64,000 nucleotides of DNA from positions 62,001 to 126,000 of the forward strand of contig JANQMR010000024.1 in assembly GCA_028279985.1 (NCBI GenBank), given 5' to 3'. This DNA comes from Woeseiaceae bacterium. Its GTDB lineage: Bacteria > Pseudomonadota > Gammaproteobacteria > Steroidobacterales > Woeseiaceae. Under the pieces are notes generated by a model that worked only from the letters and a program-made list of their open reading frames with translations, searched no databases and had not been told where the DNA came from. The position numbers were made by a program, and so were the translations under genes. How positions within the stretch are numbered: the stretch's first letter is position 1; each line of letters opens with the position of its first letter. Shown here piece after piece: positions 8,489 to 17,000 of this stretch.

Positions 8489-9942
8489 AGCCTGCCCTCG
8501 ATGCGAAAGTCGGCGCGGGTGAAGGACATCTCCGGTGCGACGAGCTCGGCCGAGTCGCCGTCGCCGCGGAGCTCGATCGACCGGTAGGCGCCGAAGCCGT
8601 CGTCCGTTTCGACCAGTGCCGTGGCCGCGAGGCGTTCTTCGAGCCGGGAACCGTCGAAGCGGACACGGACCGCGCGATCGCCGTCCGACTTGTTCAACAC
8701 GAAGACCAGCACCGTATCCCCCTGCTTCACGGCGTATCCGTAGCTGCTGTCGTCCAGCGTGAAGCTTCTCAAGAACTCCCCGCCCTGCGCCGCCGCGATC
8801 AGGGCCATGCCCAGGTGGAAGGGATTCTTGCGATAGCCGTGGCGAGTGCTGAGCAAGCCACCGCCGTCGCGGTGATCCGACGCGCCCGGCAGCACCGTGC
8901 TCCAGAACGCCGTGCGGTCCCAGTTGCCGATCAACAGCTCCGAGAGGAAATCCGTGAGCAAAAGCCCGCGGCTGTAGCGGTCGAAACCGCGCAGGTTTTC
9001 CTCCTTGCCCAAGCCATATTCGTTGTTGGCGATCAGCAGGCCCGGGCGGCCGGCCTGCCGCGCGATCTCGCGATAGAAGTCCGCCGCCTCCCGCCAGACC
9101 CGCCCGCCGGCCTTACGGTCGAAGTTCTTGCGGTCGCGCAGCGGATGTTCGCTGCGCCATTCGTCGAAAGTGCCGGGCTCCAGGCCCGGCGGATCGCCGC
9201 CGTAGGGCCATTTGCCGTGGGTCTCGAAACCGTCCGCCGTGCCGCGGTCGTGCGCGAGGAAGCGCCGGATGCGTTCCGGATCGCCGGGGTTGTCGTTCCA
9301 GAACACGCGGATCTCAGGGTCTTCGCGCTTCATCGCAACGGCGTGTTCGGCGAACACGGCCGCGAAGGCCTCGATACCGCCGTGACGGTGGATGTCCTCG
9401 TTGCCGATGTACCAGTCCGCGCCGCCCGAACCCTGCGCCTTGACGTAGCGCACCATCGCGGCGGCGCGCTCGATGCTGTCGCCGCGGCGGTCGAAGCGTT
9501 CTCCCGACAGCGAGTTGACGCCGAACACCGGCGCGATACCGCTGGCCTTCACGAACGCCAGGTACTCGTCGAGGCTCATCCATTCGTCCGGCGGCGCGTC
9601 GCTCGCCGGCGACCAGTCGGGATCCCAGTTGTCGCCGACCAGGACGCCGGTCGGCGACCGCCAGTTCCAGTACTGGACCACCGTGCCACCCGGGTAGCGG
9701 CCGAGCGTAATCCCCGCCTCCCGGGCCCAGCGGGCGAACGCGCCGTCCGCGTAGATCTCGTCCTGCTCCGAGGAATAGACGAAATGCAGGCCGACGAGCC
9801 GGTCGCTGACGCGGAATTGCGGCGCCGCGGTGTCGATCGTGACCACGTCGCCGTTCGCCGCCGCGCCGGATGTGCTCGCCGTGACAGCCATGACTAAGGC
9901 CGCTGCGCACACCGTTGCAAGGCCGGGCAGCGCCTTGACCAT
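8485..9942 (-). CDS. Putative clan GH-A glycoside hydrolase, exported (paralogue of next upstream gene)
   Basis: 485 residues with a signal peptide (MVKALPGLATVCAAALVMAV). I cannot place it in a named GH family. The barrel-type features are RYPGGTVVQYWNWRSPTG (82-99), reminiscent of GH39/GH51/GH79 N-terminal strands; E182 in WYIGNED as candidate acid/base; and E308 in IANNEYGLG as candidate nucleophile. The spacing of about 126 residues fits a retaining (beta/alpha)8 enzyme. A short beta-domain follows. It closely resembles the first 520 residues of the adjacent 804-residue protein but lacks that protein's C-terminal modules. Alternative upstream starts exist (ATG 9975, GTG 10020); 9942 was chosen for the signal peptide. 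Likely role: cleaving the sulfated galactan. Confidence 0.75.
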   Translation of the reverse strand: MVKALPGLATVCAAALVMAVTASTSGAAANGDVVTIDTAAPQFRVSDRLVGLHFVYSSEQDEIYADGAFARWAREAGITLGRYPGGTVVQYWNWRSPTGVLVGDNWDPDWSPASDAPPDEWMSLDEYLAFVKASGIAPVFGVNSLSGERFDRRGDSIERAAAMVRYVKAQGSGGADWYIGNEDIHRHGGIEAFAAVFAEHAVAMKREDPEIRVFWNDNPGDPERIRRFLAHDRGTADGFETHGKWPYGGDPPGLEPGTFDEWRSEHPLRDRKNFDRKAGGRVWREAADFYREIARQAGRPGLLIANNEYGLGKEENLRGFDRYSRGLLLTDFLSELLIGNWDRTAFWSTVLPGASDHRDGGGLLSTRHGYRKNPFHLGMALIAAAQGGEFLRSFTLDDSSYGYAVKQGDTVLVFVLNKSDGDRAVRVRFDGSRLEERLAATALVETDDGFGAYRSIELRGDGDSAELVAPEMSFTRADFRIEGRL

Positions 9943-10024
9943 CGCGCCGGGGCGAAACCGGTCGACTACGTGCATACGCACGAGGGCCCGCGGCCCCGAC
10001 TGTCGCACAGAACGAAACACGCGA

Positions 10025-12439
10025 CTATTCGATGAAGATCGCGTCCAACCAGACGCCCGCCTGGTCGCCGCCGGAGAAGCGGATCTTCTCTAGCGTCGTC
10101 GCACCGCCGCTGTACGGCAGCGTGCCCGATACCCAGGCGCCGTTGTTGAACTCGACGACGTAGCCGCCGGCGGCGAGCTTCAAGACAATACGCCGGAGCG
10201 GTGCCGGGGCGAAGGTATCGTTCATGAACTGCAGATCGCCGTCGGCGCTCTCGGGTATGGCCGTCGTGCCGTTCACCGGATCGACGTAATACAGTCGCCT
10301 GTCCTCACCGGCCGTCGAGCTGGCGCCGAGCACCAGCTCGAAGGACTTGTTGCCGGCGGCGTCCAGCCCGGCGACCGTGATGTCCTTGCTGCGGTCGGCC
10401 GCGGTGCGGCGCAGCGCCGCCCTGAAGTCGACCTGCACGCCGTCGAGCGCGGCAGCGGCGCGGAAGATGCCGTCAATGGCGAAACCGCCGGCGACGCGAT
10501 CGATCAGCAGGGCGTTGTTGCCGGGCCTGCCCGCCACGTCGACGCCCGCTGCCGGTACGTTGTCCCAATTGCCGACCGCGGTGCCCGCGTCCAGGTTCGC
10601 GGCGTTGGTGTCGCTTTGCTTGGCGGCGTCGTTGAACGTCGCCGTGAACAGCTCGGAGGTCACCGGCACGGCGGTGAGCTCCGAGCCAAAGGACTCCCGG
10701 TCCCACTTGTCGACGGCGACGACCCGGTAGATGTAGCTCGCGCCGTTGACGAGGCCGGTATCGATAAACGATCCCTCGCTCAGGTTGCTGGCGATCAGGT
10801 CCAGCGGGGCATTCGGATTGTTGCCGCGATAAACCCGGTACTCCGAGAAAAACGGCGCGGTCGAGGCGCTCCAGCTCAAGGACACCTGGGCGTCGCCGGC
10901 AATCGACGTCAGATCGGCGACCGGCCCCGGCGGCTTCGGCCACGGGATAGGCGTGCGCGGAAACACGATTCGGGTATACGACAAGGGCGGCAATTCGCCC
11001 GTGAACATCCGCGCCAGCTTGTCGTACTCAATGGCCGTATCGACGTACTCGCCGAAATCGTCCTCGGTATCGACCATCGAGATCGCCTCGATCGTAGACC
11101 TACGGCACCATTTGCGGAAAAAGCGCGGCAGGCGGTCGCAAAAGCCCGCCGGTAAGGCCACGAGGGGATTCAAACGGACGCCGTCGATGCCTATCCGCAC
11201 CGGCTGCGCAGCCGTCGACTTGTTGATCAGGTATACCTGCAACTCGCCCGTGGTTTTCGCCGAGAAGCCGTGGACCTGCAGGAAGTCCGTCTGCGAGCGC
11301 ACCATCGTCGCACCCTGCGCCCGGCCGAGCAGGCCCAAGCCGAGATGCACCGGGTTCTTGCGGAAATTGTTGCTCGGGCTCACCAAGGCGCCTTCGTCGG
11401 AATTCAAGACGTTGCTCCAGAAGGCCGTCGAATACCAGTTGCCGAGGAAATGTTCCTGCAGCATGTCGGTCAGCAGCAAGCCCTTGGTGTAGCGATCGAA
11501 GCCGATCAGGTTTTTCGCGCGTCCCAGGCCGTATTCGTTGTTCGCGATCAAGAGACCCGGCCGGCCGGCGGCGATTGCCGCGTTGCGATAGGTGTTCGCG
11601 GCAAAGCGCCAGGCGCGGTTGGCGTTCTTCCGGTCCCGCACCGGCACCTCGACCAGCCACTCCTCGAAGGTGCCCGGCGGCCGGTTGGGATCGCCGCCGA
11701 AGGGCCATTTGCCGTGCGTCTCCAGGCCGTCGGCGGTGCCGCCGTCGTTCGCCAGGAAGGTCCTGATGTTGTTGGCGTTGGCGCCGTTGACGTTCCAGAA
11801 AACCAGGATGGTCGGGTCGGCCTGTTTCATCGCCTCGGCGTGCGCCCGGAAGGCCCTGGCGTACTTCGCGATGCCGCCGCCGTGCAGGTTCTCCTCCTCG
11901 TTGCCGATGTACCAGATCGCGCCGCCGTAGCCGCGGTCCCTGACGTACTCGACCATGCGCACCGCCCGATCGACGCTGTCCTGCTGCCGGTTGTACTTGT
12001 GCCCCGACAGCGAGTTGACGCCGAACATCGGCCGGATGCCGCTCTGATCCACGAAGGTCAGGTATTCGTCCAGGCTCATCCACTCCGACGGCGGCGCGTT
12101 GTCGGTCGTGTTCCAGTTCGGGTTCCAGGGATCGCCGGTGCCTACGCCGGTCGGGTTCTCCCAGTCCCAGAACTTGACGATGGTCCCACCCGGATAACGT
12201 CCCGTACCGATACCGGCCTCCCTGGCCCAGGCGGCAAGCTCACCGTCTTCGTAGATCACGTCCTTTTCGTTGCTGTAGACGAAGTGAACACCCACCATCG
12301 TATCGCTGATGACCCACCTTTCATCGTCGGCCGAAACGGTGACCTCGACGGCCGCCGCCTGGTGCGCAATCAGACCGAACACGACAGACATTAGTGCCGC
12401 CACGGTCACACCGAGTTGTCTTGTGCAGATATCGTTCAT
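10025..12439 (-). CDS. Putative clan GH-A glycoside hydrolase with FN3 and C-terminal beta-sandwich module
   Basis: 804 residues, signal peptide ending near IAHQAAA (about 30). The catalytic region (about 40-520) shares long blocks with the neighbouring 485-residue protein: HFVYSNEKDVIYEDG, RYPGGTIVKFWDWENPTG, E181 in WYIGNEE and E302 in IANNEYGLG. A fibronectin type III domain follows at about 527-617 (GDAQVSLSWSAS...SYIYRVVAVDKWDRES), then a region of about 185 residues rich in beta strands that may bind carbohydrate. The ATG is preceded by GGGGGTGACGAG, a strong ribosome-binding site. Catalysis by the two Glu residues is inferred from motif shape; the family is unassigned. Confidence 0.75.
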   Translation of the reverse strand: MNDICTRQLGVTVAALMSVVFGLIAHQAAAVEVTVSADDERWVISDTMVGVHFVYSNEKDVIYEDGELAAWAREAGIGTGRYPGGTIVKFWDWENPTGVGTGDPWNPNWNTTDNAPPSEWMSLDEYLTFVDQSGIRPMFGVNSLSGHKYNRQQDSVDRAVRMVEYVRDRGYGGAIWYIGNEEENLHGGGIAKYARAFRAHAEAMKQADPTILVFWNVNGANANNIRTFLANDGGTADGLETHGKWPFGGDPNRPPGTFEEWLVEVPVRDRKNANRAWRFAANTYRNAAIAAGRPGLLIANNEYGLGRAKNLIGFDRYTKGLLLTDMLQEHFLGNWYSTAFWSNVLNSDEGALVSPSNNFRKNPVHLGLGLLGRAQGATMVRSQTDFLQVHGFSAKTTGELQVYLINKSTAAQPVRIGIDGVRLNPLVALPAGFCDRLPRFFRKWCRRSTIEAISMVDTEDDFGEYVDTAIEYDKLARMFTGELPPLSYTRIVFPRTPIPWPKPPGPVADLTSIAGDAQVSLSWSASTAPFFSEYRVYRGNNPNAPLDLIASNLSEGSFIDTGLVNGASYIYRVVAVDKWDRESFGSELTAVPVTSELFTATFNDAAKQSDTNAANLDAGTAVGNWDNVPAAGVDVAGRPGNNALLIDRVAGGFAIDGIFRAAAALDGVQVDFRAALRRTAADRSKDITVAGLDAAGNKSFELVLGASSTAGEDRRLYYVDPVNGTTAIPESADGDLQFMNDTFAPAPLRRIVLKLAAGGYVVEFNNGAWVSGTLPYSGGATTLEKIRFSGGDQAGVWLDAIFIE

Positions 12440-12473
12440 CTCGTCACCCCCGTTGAATAGCGTTCTCAATTGA

Positions 12474-14027
12474 TTACTTTCTTTCGCGCTCCGTTCTGTC
12501 CTCGATCGACTCGAGCATTGCCTGAAGCTCCGCAACAACGCCGGGACGTTCGGCGGCGAGGTTGTTCTGCTCGCCGATATCGACCGACAGGTCGTAGAGC
12601 TGGGGCTCCTTGCTCAGACCGTGCTCGATGTTCTTGGTGTGGAACCACCTCGGCAGGTTGGCGTCGGCGGCCAGCGGCTCGATGTATTTGAGATTGCCCC
12701 TGCGAATCGAAAAGGTTCGCATCGATTCCTTGAACAGCACATGACGTCCCGTGTCACTGCTTCCAAGCAGCGCATCGAGAACGTTGCGACTGTCGATGGC
12801 TTCGGCGGTATCGAGCTCCACGCCGATCAGTGCGGCCAGCGAGGCATAAAAATCGACCTGGGAGACGACGGCATCGCTGTCGCCGGGCGGCACGGTGCCC
12901 GGCCAGTAGACGATCGTCGGCACGCGCGCACCGGCCTCGAAGGCGCTGTACTTGCCGCCGCGGAACGGGCCGCTCGGATTGTGTTCGCCGACGAGTTCGA
13001 CCGCCCGATCGTCGTAGCCGTCGTCCAGCACCGGGCCGTTGTCGCTGGTGAAGATCAACAAGGTATCGTCGGCGATACCCAGCGCCTCGAGCTCCCTGAC
13101 GATCTCACCCGTCATCCAGTCCGTCTGCACGATGGCGTCGCCGCGCGGTCCCATCCGGCTTTTGCCCTGAAAGCGCGGGTGCGGCAACCGCGGCACATGA
13201 ATGTCGTGGAAGGAGTGGAACAGGAAAAACGGCCCTTCCTTGTTGTCCCTGATGAAGGCAAGCGCCTTCTCCGTGAACACGTCGGGAAACTCCTCGTCGA
13301 TCCACAACGCGCTTTCGCCGCCGGCCATGTAGCCGATGCGCGAAACGCCGTTGACGATCGTCGCGCTATGCTGCGGGTTGGCCGTCACGCGCAAAAGCTC
13401 GGGGTTCTCGGTGCCGGTGGGCCGGTCCCCCACCTTCCTGCCGTAGCTGACCGTGATCGGATCGGCCGGGTCGAGACCGACGACGCTGTGATTCTCGACG
13501 TAGACGGTCGGCACACGATCGCCGGTAGCCGGTAAAAGGAACGCGTAGTCGAAGCCGATCTCCAGCGGTCCGGGTTCGATGGTTCCGTTCCAGTCGACGT
13601 CGCCGTCGCCCAGGCCGAGATGCCATTTGCCGACAACCGCTGTCGCGTAGCCTGCCTCCCGTAACATCGCGGGTAGCGTCGGCTGCCCGGGCCGGATCAA
13701 CAGCGACGCATCGCCCGCCAGTACCCGTGCCCGGCTGCGGAAACCGTACTCGCCGGTCAGCAAGGCATAACGCGACGGGGTGCAGGTAGCCGCTGCGGCG
13801 TGCGCATCGGTAAAACGAATGCCGTTGTCGGCCAGGAAATCGATGCTGGGGGTCTCCACACCGACCGCGCCGTAGCTGCCGACGTCGGCATAACCCAGGT
13901 CGTCAACGTAAATGACAATGATGTTCGGCAAGCGCGGCTGGTCCGCGGGCGGAGCCGTCGGCTCGTCCGGGTCGGTGCCACATCCCGCCAGAAGTGCAAA
14001 AAGCACCAAAAAGCCAAGTCGTATCAT
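12474..14027 (-). CDS. Sulfatase (S1 family), lipoprotein
   Basis: A 517-residue sulfatase anchored by a lipoprotein signal: MIRLGFLVLFALLAGC, lipobox LAGC, with C16 as the acylated residue. The metal-binding DD is in YVDDLGYADVG, and the formylglycine precursor is C82 in TCTPSRYALLTG. VGKWHLGLGDG, SFHDIHVPRLPHPRF, TSDNGPVLDDG and QLYDLSVDIGEQNNLA are family signatures. The ATG overlaps the TGA of the giant upstream gene (ATGA), so the two are translationally coupled. Attachment to the outer membrane would place it beside the TonB-dependent receptor. Regiospecificity is unknown. Confidence 0.94.
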   Translation of the reverse strand: MIRLGFLVLFALLAGCGTDPDEPTAPPADQPRLPNIIVIYVDDLGYADVGSYGAVGVETPSIDFLADNGIRFTDAHAAAATCTPSRYALLTGEYGFRSRARVLAGDASLLIRPGQPTLPAMLREAGYATAVVGKWHLGLGDGDVDWNGTIEPGPLEIGFDYAFLLPATGDRVPTVYVENHSVVGLDPADPITVSYGRKVGDRPTGTENPELLRVTANPQHSATIVNGVSRIGYMAGGESALWIDEEFPDVFTEKALAFIRDNKEGPFFLFHSFHDIHVPRLPHPRFQGKSRMGPRGDAIVQTDWMTGEIVRELEALGIADDTLLIFTSDNGPVLDDGYDDRAVELVGEHNPSGPFRGGKYSAFEAGARVPTIVYWPGTVPPGDSDAVVSQVDFYASLAALIGVELDTAEAIDSRNVLDALLGSSDTGRHVLFKESMRTFSIRRGNLKYIEPLAADANLPRWFHTKNIEHGLSKEPQLYDLSVDIGEQNNLAAERPGVVAELQAMLESIEDRTERERK

Positions 14028-17000
14028 CGCGGTCGATTCCTTTGCTGTTTTTCCGTCAGCGGCAGCCAGGTCCTGAGTGGCGGGAAGACGGGCTCGAGCA
14101 TCTGCTCGTCCCATCGCCGGTGTTCGGCGCGGAGCGCGGCCAAGCGTTCGCCATTGGCTCCGGCCAGGTTTCGCGTCTCGGCAGGATCCCGGCCGAGGTC
14201 GAATAGCAGGCGCTCGTCCGGTGTCCAGATCGCCTTCCAGATCGCCTTGTTGTCGCCGCGCAGGATGGCGGCCTCGCCGGCATCGAAGCGGCGCCAGTAG
14301 AGCGCCTCGTGCGGCGGACCCGATTTTCGGCCGGTTAAAAAGGGAACCAGATCCACGCCGTCCAGCGGATGCTCGATCGAGATCGCGGCACCGGTCCGCG
14401 CCGCAACCGTCGCCATGATGTCCAGCGATATGACGGGCTGCGAATACTCCCGTCCCGCCTCGATCACCGCCGGCCAGCGCAGCGCAAACGGTACCCGCAG
14501 GCCGCCTTCGAACAGCGTGCGCTTGCGACCGCGCAGCGGTGTGTTGCGCGAGGCAAAACCGGTGCCGCCGTTGTCCGACAGGAAAACCACGAGGGTGTCA
14601 TCGGCGATTCCCTCGTCGTCGAGCGCGTCGAGCACGCGGCCGACGCCGTCGTCGACGGCACTGACCATCGCCGCATAAGCCCGGCGCTTTTCGTCCGCGA
14701 CGTGTGCAAAACGCTGGAGATACTTTTCGGTCGCCTGTAACGGCGAATGCGGTGCGTTGTAGGACAGATACAGAAAAAACGGCCCGCCGCTCCGGCGGCG
14801 GATGAAATCGACGGCCTTGTCGGACAGCTCGTCGGTCAGATAACCGTCGATATCCACTGCGCGCCCGTTGTGGCGCAGCCGCGTGCGATACCAGTCGAGG
14901 TGCATCTCGGCGTCGGAGAGATTGTCGAGCGTCAGCTCTTCCGGAAAATAACGGTGTCCCCCGGTCAGGAAACCGAAAAACTCGTCGAAGCCGCGCTGCC
15001 TCGGACGCAGGTCCGGATGCGTGCCGAGATGCCATTTACCGACTGCCATCGTCGCGTAGCCCGCGGATTTGAGCGCTTCCGCGATCGTCGTCTCCGACAA
15101 CGGCAAGCCGCCGAGGGGATCGGCCGGGTCGTTGTTCGGGTTGCGGTCGAAACCGAAGCGGCTCTGATACCGGCCCGTCATCAGGCCTGCCCGGCTCGGC
15201 GCGCAAATGGAGTGGCTGACGTACCCGCGGGTAAATGTCACGCCCTCGGTCGCAACGCGGTCGATGTTGGGCGTCGGGATTTCCGTGCCGCCGGTGAAAC
15301 CGACGTCCGCGTAGCCAAGATCGTCGGTGACAATTAAGACAACGTTTGGATCGATGTCCGTATAAGCTTGGTCGTCGGTAGCGATCGGGACAACGTTTGG
15401 GCTGTCACTGCGACGGGCCGAAGGCAGGTTCGCCGGCTCGGTATACGCGTCGATGTCCACAGTCCGCGTCGGCAGACCGTCGCTGCCGACGGCGACCCGA
15501 ATCGAACCCGGTGCGCCGGTGGACTGCACCAGCGCCAGCGCCTTGCCGCGGAAGGCGCGGCGCGAATCGGCCTTGGTCGAGTCCAGATCGAGGATGTCGC
15601 CGTTCTCGACGCCGATCAGGCGACCCGGACCGCGGACGTCGAAATGCAGGCGGTTGCCGGCTTGCGGCACCAGCGTCCCCTTCGCATCGACGACATCGAC
15701 TTCGATGCGGGCCACGGCGCGGCCGTCCGCCGGCATCCCGCCGCGGTCGGACACGACGCGCAGCGCCGCGGGTTCAGCGGCCGTCCGGCGAATCGCCGTG
15801 CGCGAGACACCGTTTTTACCGCGCGCGACGACGCGCAGCTCGCCGGGCGTGTACGGCACCGTCCAGACGATCTGCATCGCGTCGGTCATCGGCTTTTCGC
15901 CGAGCGAATCGCCGTTCAGGAACAGCTCGGCACGGTCCAGGTTCGTGTAGACGACCACCGGGATGCCGACGCCCTCCTTGCCCGGGTGGGTCCAGTGGGG
16001 GTCCAGGTGCACCATCGGCAGCTCCGACCACTGGCTGCGGTACAGGTGATAGGGGCCCTTGGGAAAACCCGCGAGATCGATGATCCCGAAGTTCATGGTC
16101 CGCGCCGGCCAGCCGCGGGACTCGCCCAGGTAGTCGAACGCCGTCCAGCGGAAGGTGCCGATCAGGTAAGGCAGCTCCCGCGCCAGCCGGATCTCTTCGC
16201 GGATCGGCATGCGCACCAGGTTGTTGTCGAACGAGGACGCGTACTCCAGCGGCTCTTCCGGCCACACTTCCGTCGCCGACAAGTCCGGCACCGGGTACAC
16301 GCGCGACTTGATGCGTTCCCAGATTTCCGCGGCGGTCCTGTTCGGGTTGTTGAGCTCCCAGGGCGCCGGGTTGTCGCGCGTGCGGTATTCGGTTTTCGAA
16401 CGGTAGACGCCGCGCGTGTGCAAGGAGTGGGTGATTTCCGTGCCGACGACGACCCGTTCGGGGTTCTCGGCGTGGAACTTCTCGATCGCGCCGACGAACT
16501 CGCCGTGGCCGTTGAAGCCCGCGATGTCCGCGTGCGGATAACTGTAGCCGCGCCCCTGCGTGATCGGCCGCGTCGTATCCAGCGAGCGGATGTGATCGAC
16601 GAGCTTTTTCTGCGTCTCCGCCGTCGCGTCGCGCACCTCGTTGCCGACGCTCCAGAGAATCACGCTCGGGTGATTGCGGTCGCGCCGGATGAAGGCGTCG
16701 AGGTCCTTTTGCCACCAGTCCTCGAAGTACAGGCCGTAATCGTACGGCGCCTTCGGCGTCTCCCAGCCGTCGAAGGCCTCGTTCATGACCAGGAAACCCA
16801 TCTCGTCGGCGAGGCGGTAGAACTCCGGCGCAAACGGATTGTGCGCCGTGCGCAGGGCGTTCGCACCCATGTCCTTGAGCAGTTCCAGGCGATGCCGCCA
16901 GACGTCCTCGGGCACCGCCGCGCCGACCGGCCCGCCGTCGTGGTGCAGGCAGACGCCCTCGAGCTCCAGCGGCTCGCCGTTGAGCAGGAAACCGCGGTCG

